A stretch of DNA of 64,000 bases from Prochlorococcus sp. AG-363-N20 (GTDB taxonomy: Bacteria > Cyanobacteriota > Cyanobacteriia > PCC-6307 > Cyanobiaceae), in the NCBI GenBank assembly GCA_003280105.1, contig QCFX01000006.1, positions 1 through 64,000 of the forward strand, written 5' to 3'. Positions 37,291 through 48,375 of the stretch are shown in pieces (positions within the stretch are counted from its first letter, which is position 1; the number at the start of each line of letters is the position of its first letter). Below the pieces are notes generated by a model. The model did not search any database. It had not been told where the DNA came from and saw only the letters and a program-made list of their open reading frames with translations. A program made the translations under genes and the position numbers.

Positions 37291-38967
37291 TCAATTGAGC
37301 AAAACCTTTAAATGCATACCTGTTAAATCTCTAATTATTTCTGCACAATTCATTAAGTTCCATTTCTCAAGTCCAAGATTTTCATCATTTACTGGAAATA
37401 ATTCTAAAACAATTTCAGGGCCATTTACTTTTACTTTTATAGATTTCACTGCTGGTTGAGGCCTTTGATCCATAGACGAGGCTAAACGCAGAATTAAAGC
37501 CATTTCTGAAACAATTTGACGATTCTCTTTATTTGATAAAACTTGCCAAGCTTCGTGCCGTTTCTTTGGCAAGCTTCGGCGATGGTATCGAGCAATGGCC
37601 GCAACCATTAAATGCTCAGATTGTGAATAACCCAATAATTCACCATGTCGAATCAGATACCAAGAATGCTTGTGATAAGCCGTGAGATTTATGTGCTGGC
37701 CACATGCATGCAACAGAGATGCAGCCCATAACAATTCTCGACCGTTTCCTTTGTCGTTATGAAGAGATCCAAAAGTTGAGTCATACAAACTCAAGGCATA
37801 AGAAGCAACCCTTTCAGCTCGAAGACGGTCAACGGCAAAACGCTGGGCTTGATGAATAACTGTTCGCTGCCTAATGCTGCTTTGGAAGCTAAAACGATCT
37901 TTCAACAAGCCTTGGCGCAACATCCAATCAAAAATCAATCCTTCACGAAGCGCTCTTTCACTCAGCGTTAGCTCCTCAACATTGAGCATCTGCATTGCAG
38001 TTTGCAAGATTAAACCACCTGGAACAATAATCTCAGCCCGTCGATCATTTAAGGGTGAAAGTTTTCTTCTCTGCTCAGGAGACATTTTGACCAATTTCCC
38101 GAGCAATTGATCCAACGTTTCTTTGGACACTCGGTATCCATGCAATTTTTTGATTTGATTGACATCCTCGCTGGCAACCAATGCACCAATAGCCATGGCG
38201 GTTCCACTAGTTGCAACCATTACAGGAACTTCTGAAGGTTTTATTCGACTAGAGATCTTGTAAACAGCTGGTTCAAGAGATCCACGAATAAAGGTTTGAA
38301 TAAAATCTCTTCTTGCAGGTGGAATTGGGTCTTCTCTAACAAAATCCTGTTGCAAACGAACCGCTCCTACTCTTGTACTAGTAAGTGCTCTTGCATCTCT
38401 ACAATCTGCAAGAATTAATTCAGTAGAACCACCCCCGATATCAAGTAATATGTGAGGCTGATCCCCAAATGGCATTCCAGATAAAACGCCTAAATAAATC
38501 AATCTGGCTTCTTCTGAGCCGCTAACTAGATCAACATCCAATTGAAGTTTCTCTTTAACAAGGCTTAAAAAAGCTCGGCCATTAGGGGCTTCCCGAACAG
38601 CACTAGTAGCAGCTATGACAAGCTCTTCAACCTTATGACTATTGGCTAATTCTTTAAATCTTTTTAAAGTTTCTAAAACCCTTGCAATCGCTATGTCTGT
38701 AAGGTTTCCAGATTCGAGGTCTCTATTCCCTAATCGAGTAGTTTCTTTTTCGGCAAGATCAATCGTAAATGTATTCAAAATAGGGTCTATTGACGCTATT
38801 AATAGATGTGTGGAGTTCGTTCCAATATCTATGGCACCTACATGACGAAGCCTTCCATCATTAAAGTTGCCCATCTTCTTACTAAAGGCCGGAGAAGAAT
38901 CGAATGGCTCGACACTAGCCATAGAGTCCCGGCCCTGAAATGCAAATACTCTTTCATCCTGCACCAA
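37291..38967 (-). CDS. ppx: Exopolyphosphatase / guanosine pentaphosphatase family
   Basis: 558 residues. ASKHA phosphatase fold: GAIDIGTNSTHLLIASID near residue 43, then AATSAVREAPNGRAFL, EARLIYLGVLSG, LLDIGGGSTELILADC and GTAMAIGAL. The C-terminal half resembles an HD-like helical domain (LLWAASLLHACGQHINL, HLMVAAIARYHRR). Releases phosphate from polyphosphate chains. A 40-residue N-terminal extension precedes the usual start. Convergent with the RodZ-like gene and divergent from ubiA. Confidence 0.93.
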   Translation of the reverse strand: MVQDERVFAFQGRDSMASVEPFDSSPAFSKKMGNFNDGRLRHVGAIDIGTNSTHLLIASIDPILNTFTIDLAEKETTRLGNRDLESGNLTDIAIARVLETLKRFKELANSHKVEELVIAATSAVREAPNGRAFLSLVKEKLQLDVDLVSGSEEARLIYLGVLSGMPFGDQPHILLDIGGGSTELILADCRDARALTSTRVGAVRLQQDFVREDPIPPARRDFIQTFIRGSLEPAVYKISSRIKPSEVPVMVATSGTAMAIGALVASEDVNQIKKLHGYRVSKETLDQLLGKLVKMSPEQRRKLSPLNDRRAEIIVPGGLILQTAMQMLNVEELTLSERALREGLIFDWMLRQGLLKDRFSFQSSIRQRTVIHQAQRFAVDRLRAERVASYALSLYDSTFGSLHNDKGNGRELLWAASLLHACGQHINLTAYHKHSWYLIRHGELLGYSQSEHLMVAAIARYHRRSLPKKRHEAWQVLSNKENRQIVSEMALILRLASSMDQRPQPAVKSIKVKVNGPEIVLELFPVNDENLGLEKWNLMNCAEIIRDLTGMHLKVLLN

Positions 38968-39022
38968 AAAGGGAAAAGATCTAACTAAGGTTGCTTAATT
39001 AGAAGCATTTGAGGACGTAAGA

Positions 39023-39907
39023 ATCATCTCCAGACAACTAAACAATTTTCTCCTTTTACTGCGCTGGAACAAGCCAAGCGGAAGGTTGATCCTAATAATT
39101 CCGGCTGGCTGGTCGCTTTGGCTGACTCCTAACGCACCTCCTGAAAGTCTACTTCTAGGATTAATTCTTTCAGGGAGTCTATTTATAAGTGGCGCTGGTT
39201 GCATTGCCAATGATTTATGGGATAGAAAAATTGATGAGAAAGTGCGTAGAACCAATCAACGTCCATTGGCGAAAGGAACAATTCGTGTTCCAACTGCCTT
39301 TGCACTGCTGTTCGTAATGCTTGTTCTTAGTCTTTCAGTTGTATTACACCTACCTAATAACAGTAGATACCTATGCCTATTCCTTTCCTTTTGTGCCTTG
39401 GCTCCTATTCTTATTTATCCATCAGCCAAAAGATGGTTTAAGTACCCACAAGCATTGCTAGCAATTTGCTGGGGATTCGCTGTATTAATTCCCTGGGCAG
39501 CAAGTGAAGGATCCTTAGGGGGAGGAGTACCACTATTTGCATGCTGGATAGCCACAGTAGTTTGGACATTTGGATTTGATACTGTTTATGCAATGGCAGA
39601 CAAAACAGACGACGCAAAACTTGGGCTTAATAGCAGTGTTCTCAGTCTTGGGAAACAATCTATAAAAGTAGTTTCTATCTGTTATGCAATTTCCTCTAGC
39701 TGCCTTGCTGTCGGAGCTTTCTTCGCTGGTATTAATTGGTATTTTTGGCCCATATGGCTTATTGCTGCGTTAGGCATGCAACGTGAGGTGGCGATTCTAA
39801 AGGGTCCAGATCCAGCATTGGCAAATATTAGTAGGCATTTCCAAAACCAAGTTTGGCTAGGCAGCCTGTTTTGGTTAGGCCTAGTTCTTGGACAAATCAA
39901 TCCTTAA
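39023..39907 (+). CDS. UbiA-family prenyltransferase, start uncertain
   Basis: Attaches a polyprenyl chain to an aromatic acceptor; in cyanobacteria the homologue probably makes plastoquinone or its precursor (inference). Both Asp-rich motifs are present: CIANDLWDRKIDEKVRRTNQ and YAMADKTDDAKLG. The conserved N-terminal FLLLLRWNKPSGRLILIIP is encoded before the first TTG (39086), yet no ATG, GTG or TTG lies between the in-frame stop at 38996 and 39086. I use an ATC at 39023, preceded by GAGG, as the most plausible start. The stop TAA overlaps the next ATG (TAATG). Confidence 0.78.
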   Translation: MISRQLNNFLLLLRWNKPSGRLILIIPAGWSLWLTPNAPPESLLLGLILSGSLFISGAGCIANDLWDRKIDEKVRRTNQRPLAKGTIRVPTAFALLFVMLVLSLSVVLHLPNNSRYLCLFLSFCALAPILIYPSAKRWFKYPQALLAICWGFAVLIPWAASEGSLGGGVPLFACWIATVVWTFGFDTVYAMADKTDDAKLGLNSSVLSLGKQSIKVVSICYAISSSCLAVGAFFAGINWYFWPIWLIAALGMQREVAILKGPDPALANISRHFQNQVWLGSLFWLGLVLGQINP

Positions 39908-40809
39908 TGCTTTCCATTAACCCCATAACACGAGTTAAACCTCTAACTAATGGGGCTGCAGTAAGTGCCGTTGCAACAAGTTCATACGTTGTCGATGACA
40001 AGCCTATTTTAGAAAGCTTAGAAATACTTAAAAGTTGGGGGCTCAAACCTCTTCCCTACAAGAGAAAAGATAGGCATTGGGGATATCTAGCAAGCGACGA
40101 CGCAACGCGTTATGCGGAACTGCATCCAAGAAAACCGGTTGATTTAATCGCTTTTGAAAGAGGGGGCTGGGGGGCTGCGCGTCTGTTGGAAAGACCTCAA
40201 AAATGGAAACCTGGCTGGATGCTGGGCTTCTCAGACGTAACATCCATTCTTCTTTCAAGGCTCTCTGCTGGCTTTGATGGATGCATTCATGGCCCGTTAC
40301 TATCATCTCTGGCAACCGAACCTGGTTGGAGTCAAGAGCGACTTCGAAAGGTTCTTTTTGGAGAAAAAATCCCTGATATTGGTGGCGAAACCTGGTGCAA
40401 TGGAGAAGTGAAAGGACCTTTAATAGTTGCAAATCTCACTGTGGCTTCGCATCTTCTCGGAAGCAAACATATACCTGATCTAAATGGCGCGATTTTGGTT
40501 TTAGAGGATGTTGGTGAAGCTCCTTATCGAATTGACCGAATGCTTACACAATGGCGTCTGGCTGGAGCTCTTCACAAGATTGCAGGTCTTGCCTTCGGCA
40601 ACTTCAAGGATTGCGAAACAGAAGAAGTTGAAGGCCCTGACAAGAGCTTTACCATTAAAGATATTCTCAAAGAAAGAAGTTCAGATCTAGACATTCCCGT
40701 ATTGGCAGGGCTACCTATAGGTCATTGTTATGGCAATGCAGCATTGCCACTTGGACGAATTGCAAAGCTAGACGGAACAAAAGGTATTCTCAGCATCCCT
40801 TCCTCATAG
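39907..40809 (+). CDS. LD-carboxypeptidase, S66 family
   Basis: Cleaves the L-D bond of murein tetrapeptides during cell-wall recycling. 300 residues from ATG 39907. Catalytic Ser in [11 protein letters not shown], then [20 protein letters not shown] (Glu) and [15 protein letters not shown] (His). The start shares TAATG with ubiA, and the 3' end overlaps ispD by 20 bases on the other strand. A variant amide hydrolase in this family (microcin-type) could also fit. Confidence 0.85.
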   Translation: MLSINPITRVKPLTNGAAVSAVATSSYVVDDKPILESLEILKSWGLKPLPYKRKDRHWGYLASDDATRYAELHPRKPVDLIAFERGGWGAARLLERPQKWKPGWMLGFSDVTSILLSRLSAGFDGCIHGPLLSSLATEPGWSQERLRKVLFGEKIPDIGGETWCNGEVKGPLIVANLTVASHLLGSKHIPDLNGAILVLEDVGEAPYRIDRMLTQWRLAGALHKIAGLAFGNFKDCETEEVEGPDKSFTIKDILKERSSDLDIPVLAGLPIGHCYGNAALPLGRIAKLDGTKGILSIPSS

Positions 40810-41470
40810 CAATTACTGCCTCAGCGACAATCAGATCAAATGGAGTAGTGACCTTGATATTTGATGGCGCGCCTTCAATTATTCGAACAGGCCATCCAAG
40901 ACGTTCATAAAGAGATGCATCATCAGTAACCGTCCAACCTTTTTCTAATGCTTGAGCATGTCCATGTCGCAACTGTTCAACAGAAAATGCCTGAGGAGTC
41001 TGAGCAGACCAAAGGTCTGCGCGGTTAGGAGTATCAGTTATTAGGCCTTGGGAGTCAACGCGTTTAATCGTGTCAGTAACAGGGGTTGCGGCAATTACAG
41101 CATTACCAGATAAAACTTCCTTGGCAGAGAGGTTCAACAATTCTGGGTCTACTAGGCAACGTGCTCCATCGTGAATAAGGACATGACCAGCATTAGATGG
41201 CAATGCAGCTAAGCCCAACTGAACAGATTCCTGACGAGTACTACCACCATCAACCCAAACAAAAGGTTTTGAAAAACTTTCCAATAAAGAAAGTATTGGT
41301 TGTTTATCAATAGGTTGTCCTACAACTCCAACCCATGAAATTTGTTCTGCAGCTAAAACTGCATCTAATGTCCAAGCCAACAAAGGACGCCCGGCTATTG
41401 GCAACAAGAGCTTGTTGCAATTAGCCCTCATTCGACTTCCACTTCCTGCAGCCGCGATTAAAAGATGCAA
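40790..41470 (-). CDS. ispD: 2-C-methyl-D-erythritol 4-phosphate cytidylyltransferase
   Basis: Third step of the methylerythritol phosphate route to isoprenoids, which feed carotenoids, phytol and the UbiA substrate. 226 residues. N-terminal [20 protein letters not shown] (nucleotide-binding loop), PLLAWTLDA and [11 protein letters not shown]-type [11 protein letters not shown], then [13 protein letters not shown] and [11 protein letters not shown]. The start ATG is 55 bases from an 18-base palindrome. Confidence 0.95.
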   Translation of the reverse strand: MHLLIAAAGSGSRMRANCNKLLLPIAGRPLLAWTLDAVLAAEQISWVGVVGQPIDKQPILSLLESFSKPFVWVDGGSTRQESVQLGLAALPSNAGHVLIHDGARCLVDPELLNLSAKEVLSGNAVIAATPVTDTIKRVDSQGLITDTPNRADLWSAQTPQAFSVEQLRHGHAQALEKGWTVTDDASLYERLGWPVRIIEGAPSNIKVTTPFDLIVAEAVIAMRKGC

Positions 41471-41891
41471 TTTGAACTCCTAAAAACTTCAACGTGGAAC
41501 ATCTTCCATAAAAACAGCACGAGTCGAAACTGTGTACAGTTTCAATGCGCGTCTGAACTTTTGCTCTGGAACTCTTCAGCAGCAACTCCAAAGGTTGCTC
41601 GCCTTACATTCTCTCTCATCACAATTACCAAATGTTCGGGAAGTCATTATTGATAAAGAAAAGAGAAAAGTAAAAACATTAATGAATCAGTAATTAAAAT
41701 AAACTCTTCAAATTGTGTTTTAACTAATTGCACAATCATTCAGGTATTAGCTTTTTTGCAGAGTTAAGCTAATTTCTATGCGATTAAATGCCCAGGACTT
41801 TCCAAGCCTAGAGAGGTACATTAATAAAACTAGGCGATTTAAAACTTAAAAAATCAATTCAAGAAGAAGTCCTAAGCGCTATAAACATCTG
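41471..41891. other. Intergenic region with an 18-base palindrome
   Basis: About 421 bases, no supported gene. It holds GAAACTG (41526-41532) and CAGTTTC (41537-41543), a perfect inverted repeat with TGTA between, lying 55 bases upstream of the ispD start. Short frames in the region look random. The right part, AT-rich with poly-A stretches, should contain the K+ channel promoter. Confidence 0.45.
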
Positions 41892-42971
41892 ATGAAATTT
41901 TTCAGCCGTTTCTTTCAGTTCTCAGAACTCAAATATTTAAACCTACGTGAGTTCATAAAGCCATGGCTATCCCCTCTTTTTTCTTTGGCAGCACTCTTAC
42001 TAATAGGAGCTTTTGGGTATCGCCATACTGAAGCTTGGGATTGGGGAGATTCCCTATGGATGGTCCTAATTACAATCAGCACTATTGGTTATGGAGAAGT
42101 CGAGCCACTTAGTGCAGCAGGCAGGGTTGTAACTGTTTTAATAATCGCCGGAGGAATCGTCGTTGTTCAATTAACCATTAAAAGAATATTAGGGCTTGCA
42201 GAGTCAGGGTACTTTCGCAAGATGCGAGAGCTTAGATTTCGGAGACGATTAAGGCAGATGAAAAATCACGTCATCCTTTGTGGTTATGGACGAATCGGCC
42301 AAGAGATAGCCGATCAATTGCAATCAGGCAATGCTCAAACACTTGTGGTGGAAATGGATCCAGATCGCAAGCTGAAAGCGGAAGAAAACGGGTTAGAAGT
42401 TTTGCTCGGCGATGCCACTCTTGATGAGACACTCCTCTTGGCAGGGATTACCAAATGCAAAAGTCTTGTAGTAACACTGCCCAGCAATGCGGCAAATCTA
42501 TATGTAGTACTTAGCGCCAAAGGACTTAGTCCTACTTGTCGTTTAATTGCTCGAGCAGAAACGGAAGAAGCTGCGAACAAACTCAAGTTGGCTGGTGCAA
42601 CAGTTGTTGTTAGTCCTTACGTTGCAGCAGGCAGAACAATGGCAGCTACCGCTTTACGTCCAATTGCTATTGACTTTCTAGATCTACTAGCAGGGTCAAA
42701 ATGTGAAATTGAGGAGTTTCTACTTACTGGCGATCCAAAAAAGTTTACTCATTTCAATCAATGCAGCCTTTCCGAACTTCAATTAGGGCGCAAAAGTGGT
42801 GCAATGATTCTTGCTATTCGAGAGAAATCAAACCTTATAACAAATCCTGGTGGAGACATGAGATTAGCTCCTGGTCAATTGCTTATAGCTCTAGGGAGTA
42901 AAAAAGAACTTGGTAAATTAAGGGAGTTATTGGGAGAAACTCTGGTCAACGTTGAAAGGATGAGTGGTTGA
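41892..42971 (+). CDS. Potassium channel with RCK domain
   Basis: 359 residues. Two membrane helices flank a pore loop with selectivity filter TISTIGYGE (about residues 65-73), then an RCK (TrkA-N) domain with Rossmann motif VILCGYGRIGQEIADQL and a TrkA-C domain at the C-terminus (SGAMILAIREKSNLITNPGG). The layout matches bacterial ligand-gated K+ channels of the MthK type. It probably controls K+ flow across the inner membrane. ATG 41892; fabG starts 47 bases after. Confidence 0.9.
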   Translation: MKFFSRFFQFSELKYLNLREFIKPWLSPLFSLAALLLIGAFGYRHTEAWDWGDSLWMVLITISTIGYGEVEPLSAAGRVVTVLIIAGGIVVVQLTIKRILGLAESGYFRKMRELRFRRRLRQMKNHVILCGYGRIGQEIADQLQSGNAQTLVVEMDPDRKLKAEENGLEVLLGDATLDETLLLAGITKCKSLVVTLPSNAANLYVVLSAKGLSPTCRLIARAETEEAANKLKLAGATVVVSPYVAAGRTMAATALRPIAIDFLDLLAGSKCEIEEFLLTGDPKKFTHFNQCSLSELQLGRKSGAMILAIREKSNLITNPGGDMRLAPGQLLIALGSKKELGKLRELLGETLVNVERMSG

Positions 42972-43018
42972 GGAAAAGGTCCACGAGTCATTACGATCGA
43001 TAGAGGTATCTTCAAACA

Positions 43019-43771
43019 ATGAATTCTTCTGCTTCCCTATCTGGTCAGACAGCAATTGTAACTGGAGCAAGTAGAGGGATAGGAAGAGCTATTGCAATAA
43101 GCCTGTCAGAAGCGGGGGCAGAAGTAGTTGTGAATTACGCTAATTCTCCAGAGAAGGCTGAGGAAGTAGTTCAAATAATAAATTCCTCTGGAGGAAAGTC
43201 ATATGCAATTCAAGCAAATGTTGCTGATGAAACAGCCGTAGAAGGTTTAATCAAAACTGTTTTAGAGAGGAGCGGTCATATAGATATCCTTATCAACAAC
43301 GCAGGAATCACTCGTGATGGGCTCTTGATGAGAATGAAAACCGAAGAGTGGCGAGCAGTAATTGATTTGAATCTTACTGGTGTTTTTCTTTGTACAAGAG
43401 CAGTCTCAAGATCAATGCTTAAACAAAGAAAGGGGAGAATTATTAATGTCACATCTGTTGTGGGGCTTATGGGAAATGCCGGTCAGGCAAATTATGCGGC
43501 AGCAAAAGCAGGCGTAATCGGTTTAACAAAAAGTTCAGCCAAAGAGTTTGCCAGTAGAGGGATAACTGTTAATGCTGTTGCCCCTGGCTTCATAACCACT
43601 GACATGACAAAAGGGTTAGAAGCGGATCAAATCCTTTCAAATATTCCTTTAGGCACATTTGGCACACCTGAGCAAGTAGCTGGAGCGGTACTTTTCTTGG
43701 CTTCCAGCCCCTCCTCTGGCTATATGACAGGGCAAGTTTTGCAGGTCGATGGAGGAATGGTAATGAGCTGA
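43019..43771 (+). CDS. fabG: 3-oxoacyl-[acyl-carrier-protein] reductase
   Basis: Reduces beta-ketoacyl-ACP in fatty-acid elongation. 250 residues. NADPH site [19 protein letters not shown], then [14 protein letters not shown], the Ser-Tyr-Lys triad in [20 protein letters not shown], and [15 protein letters not shown]-terminal [15 protein letters not shown] is typical. FabG is preferred over another SDR because these blocks match so well. Confidence 0.95.
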   Translation: MNSSASLSGQTAIVTGASRGIGRAIAISLSEAGAEVVVNYANSPEKAEEVVQIINSSGGKSYAIQANVADETAVEGLIKTVLERSGHIDILINNAGITRDGLLMRMKTEEWRAVIDLNLTGVFLCTRAVSRSMLKQRKGRIINVTSVVGLMGNAGQANYAAAKAGVIGLTKSSAKEFASRGITVNAVAPGFITTDMTKGLEADQILSNIPLGTFGTPEQVAGAVLFLASSPSSGYMTGQVLQVDGGMVMS

Positions 43772-43797
43772 AAATTGGTTCTTGATAAGCCAAATTT

Positions 43798-43968
43798 TTA
43801 AAGAGGTTGTCCTAGCTCATCTCGCAACTTCCTAATACGTTGCAAGAGCTTTAACCTTCTACTACGAGCTGTGGCAGTAAGAAAAAAGCGTAAGGGGAAA
43901 TAAATCAATGTCATTGTGCCGGCCAGTCCTGCCATCAAAACAAAAAACAACGTGCCGGAGTCATTCAT
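43798..43968 (-). CDS. Small membrane protein of unknown function
   Basis: 56 residues from ATG 43968; an upstream in-frame start at 44043 would add 25 residues that look less natural. One membrane helix (LFFVLMAGLAGTMTLIYFPL, about residues 7-26) is followed by a basic helix rich in Arg and Lys (ATARSRRLKLLQRIRKLRDE). This layout suits a small membrane-anchored factor. Nothing more can be said. It lies between fabG and groEL, transcribed away from groEL. Confidence 0.55.
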   Translation of the reverse strand: MNDSGTLFFVLMAGLAGTMTLIYFPLRFFLTATARSRRLKLLQRIRKLRDELGQPL

Positions 43969-44094
43969 ATTTTGAAGATAACTAGATGAAGCTGAAGAGG
44001 GAACTCCAAGGTATAAAGGATTCGGCTTTCCCCACTTATGCAACCTCCCAACAAGGAAGTCTGCTATGAGAAATTAATTGATTGGTATTAATAG

Positions 44095-45777
<1,683 letters not shown>

Positions 45778-45802
45778 TAAGGAAAACTGAACATTCCTTA
45801 AA

Positions 45803-45817
45803 CCCTCAAAAAGAGGG
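45803..45817. repeat. Weak hairpin between groEL and the next gene
   Basis: CCCTC (45803-45807) and GAGGG (45813-45817) flank five A bases, 26 bases after the groEL stop. There is no T-run after it on either strand, so terminator function is unproven. Confidence 0.3.
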
Positions 45818-45851
45818 CAAGACAACCTTCAATAAAATAGTTTTACTTAAG

Positions 45852-46361
45852 TTAAGAAGCCTTGGGTAAATCCTCATCAGCCAATGGGAGCCATCGACGA
45901 AGATGCTTCAACGAAGGTGGTGGTGGCGGCACCGATAAAAAAGGGGTTGAGGTGTCAGGCTGAGTCTCTTGTTCTTTATAGTTTTTGACATCAGGCTCTT
46001 CCTCTTTTACATGTTCATTAGAACAATCCTTAGGCTGATCGAAATCGATAAAAATATTTTCCTCTATAAACCGATCTTCCAAGTTACCTTCAATCCTTGA
46101 AGAGTCCTTCATCTCACAAAAGAGTGCTTCTTCATCTATTGAAGGTAATTCTTTAGAAGAAGTAGAGATATTGGGAATCGTATCTTTATTATTAATCCTA
46201 GGGAGTGTAGAAAATCCATAACGGTGAACCCATTTAATCTCCAAAAAAGAAAGCAGCTCAGGTTGCTTGAGTTGCAAGGCATCAAAGATTTGACTCTGAA
46301 GCTGTTCCTTTCTTGAAGAAAGGGTATTTGTAGAAAAAGCTTTGTTCACGAGATCAAGCAA
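45852..46361 (-). CDS. Acidic, Pro-rich protein of unknown function behind the ABC exporter
   Basis: 169 residues. The N-terminal 55 residues look folded (LVNKAFSTNTLSSRKEQLQ, FLEIKWVHRYGFSTLPR). The middle is acidic and low complexity, and the C-terminus carries a proline run (VPPPPPSLKHLRRWLPLAD), perhaps a short conserved motif. Its start overlaps the end of the ABC permease by 8 bases, so it is coupled to the ctaA-ctaB-ABC operon. No domain recognised. Confidence 0.6.
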   Translation of the reverse strand: MLDLVNKAFSTNTLSSRKEQLQSQIFDALQLKQPELLSFLEIKWVHRYGFSTLPRINNKDTIPNISTSSKELPSIDEEALFCEMKDSSRIEGNLEDRFIEENIFIDFDQPKDCSNEHVKEEEPDVKNYKEQETQPDTSTPFLSVPPPPPSLKHLRRWLPLADEDLPKAS

Positions 46362-47208
46362 GTTTTCGGTTTAGAACTGGGCTGACAAGAAAAAACAACC
46401 CAATAGAAAGAACCAGCAAGACCCCTAAGCATTCATAACCAGTGACATCTCCATATGGTGCATGAAGTAGTACCAGGCTTAAATCAAGAGGTCCAGAATA
46501 CGCAGAACGTATTGGTTCTATTGCAAAGGTAAGGGGATTAATGGCAGCTAGCCAGCCCAACCAGGCAGGCATATATGAAATAGGTGCTAAAGCAGTGCTT
46601 GCAAATAAGAGAGGAAGATTTAGGACAAATATCACAGCAATCAATTCAATATGACCAGGCAGAACAAAAGCCAGGCCAAGACTTATTGCAGTAACACTAA
46701 AAATTAATAGCAATAGTGTACAGAACACAATAAAAAGTCCTGCGGGTCCTGGCCATCCATAACCAAGGAACGCTGCTGTTCCCATAATTGCGATACTCTG
46801 CAAAAGGCTTATGGCAGTGATATAAATAACTGAAGCAAGAACAATGGAGTTACGACTGCTTAGAGGGGCAACTAATAAACGATTTAGGAAACCAAACTCA
46901 CGATCAAACATTACTGGCAATCCTGCATTCAAAGCTCCACTAAATGCAGTAAAAACAATTACACCTGCACCCAAAAATCTTCCATAACTCATTCCTCCTG
47001 GAAGGAGTTCCTTTGGAGCATTAGAGAACAAAGCTCCAAACAATAAAAGCCAAATCAAGGGCTGAAGAATCCCAGCAATTAATGTGGATGGACGTCTTAT
47101 CAATTGCAGGAAAAGACGGTTAGTAAGGGCAAATGTCTCCTGGATTAAATCAGCAAATGTCCCCTCTTCATTGTCTCTAATAGGTCCAAGTTCAATTGAG
47201 CTAGTCAT
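46354..47208 (-). CDS. ABC-2 type transporter permease
   Basis: 284 residues with about six hydrophobic segments typical of ABC-2 exporters (PLIWLLLFGALFSNAPKELL, GRFLGAGVIVFTAFSGAL, LPLLFASTALAPISYMPAWL). Works with the ATPase encoded just upstream. Substrate unknown; its place behind ctaA/ctaB makes a link to haem or oxidase assembly possible, but that is only inference. The family includes drug and lipid exporters such as DrrB. Confidence 0.85.
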   Translation of the reverse strand: MTSSIELGPIRDNEEGTFADLIQETFALTNRLFLQLIRRPSTLIAGILQPLIWLLLFGALFSNAPKELLPGGMSYGRFLGAGVIVFTAFSGALNAGLPVMFDREFGFLNRLLVAPLSSRNSIVLASVIYITAISLLQSIAIMGTAAFLGYGWPGPAGLFIVFCTLLLLIFSVTAISLGLAFVLPGHIELIAVIFVLNLPLLFASTALAPISYMPAWLGWLAAINPLTFAIEPIRSAYSGPLDLSLVLLHAPYGDVTGYECLGVLLVLSIGLFFLVSPVLNRKLA

Positions 47209-47278
47209 AAGGCAAGTGAAAGATGCGGTTTAAGAACTTCAAGAAAAGAGAACAACAATCAAAAAGATGATATTCAGA

Positions 47279-48292
47279 TCACCTCATGGCTTTTTTCTTC
47301 TCGAGTTTGATATCTCTTTGGCTAGAGACTTCAAGTTCTACATCCATAAGTGTTCTTCCTGTTGCATTTAGGTATACATCATCCAAGCTTGGGCGACTTT
47401 GAGCAAGTGCAAAGATTTGAAAATTTGATCTTCCTAACTCAGTTCTGATGTCTGGCAAAATATTTTCACCCTCAACAACAAAATTCAAAGAAAATCCTTG
47501 CGCCTGATTTACCACAACCTGACTTACACCATCAATTGATTCCAAGAGTCCTTTTACAAGATCTGATTCATTTTTATTACTAAATTCTTGCACTCTTAGT
47601 GTTACTCGATCGCCACCAAGTTGCTCTTTAAGTTGTTGTGGTGTTCCCTCTGCAATTACTCGCCCATCATCAATAATGGCTATTTGGTCAGACAGAGCTT
47701 CTATTTCTTCAAGATAATGACTACTAAGCAGAACTGTTGTGCCATCCTCCTTTAATTCTCTCAATAATTCCCAGATTGAAGAACGACTTTCTATATCTAA
47801 ACCGACAGTAGGCTCATCCAAAACTAATAATTGGGGTTGATGCAAGAGACCAGATGCAAGATCTATTCGTCTTCGCATTCCACCCGAATAAGAACCACAA
47901 CGACGATCAATCCATTTATGCATTTTAAGCCTTTCAATTAATTCATCAATCCGCAAATCTCGTTGTTTCGAAGAAAGGTGGTATAGATCTCCTTGTAACT
48001 TAAGTAGTTCTCTGCCAGTAAGAATCTTGTCAATTGCTACTTCTTGAGCCACATAACCAAGCTCCCTTCTTGCCGCTAGGGGGTTCTTTAAAGCGTCAAA
48101 CCCCGCAAAAGTTACACCTCCAGAATCAGGAGCCAAGAGGGTACACAAAATCCTTAGTGTTGTAGTTTTTCCTGCACCATTAGGTCCTAAAAGTCCAAAA
48201 AGGGATCCTTTGGGGACTTTGAGAGTTAAGCCCTGCAAGGCGTTAACTGGCCCATAAGACTTCACAAGCTCCTTGATTTCAATTAAATACAT
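47279..48292 (-). CDS. ABC transporter ATPase (DrrA-like)
   Basis: 337 residues. Walker A GPNGAGKTTTLRILCTL, signature YSGGMRRRIDLASGLLHQP, Walker B QLLVLDEPTVGLDIESRSS, and the switch His in LLSSHYLEEIEALSDQI. A C-terminal domain of about 110 residues after the nucleotide-binding part is typical of the DrrA/export group. Starts 83 bases after ctaB on the same strand and is followed by its permease. Confidence 0.92.
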   Translation of the reverse strand: MYLIEIKELVKSYGPVNALQGLTLKVPKGSLFGLLGPNGAGKTTTLRILCTLLAPDSGGVTFAGFDALKNPLAARRELGYVAQEVAIDKILTGRELLKLQGDLYHLSSKQRDLRIDELIERLKMHKWIDRRCGSYSGGMRRRIDLASGLLHQPQLLVLDEPTVGLDIESRSSIWELLRELKEDGTTVLLSSHYLEEIEALSDQIAIIDDGRVIAEGTPQQLKEQLGGDRVTLRVQEFSNKNESDLVKGLLESIDGVSQVVVNQAQGFSLNFVVEGENILPDIRTELGRSNFQIFALAQSRPSLDDVYLNATGRTLMDVELEVSSQRDIKLEKKKAMR

Positions 48293-48375
48293 CGAATTGA
48301 AGGCTTACTGCGAATAGTTGAAATCTAGAGAACAAATAATGGCAGAGGAGGGATATTGATGACCTCAATATTTTT

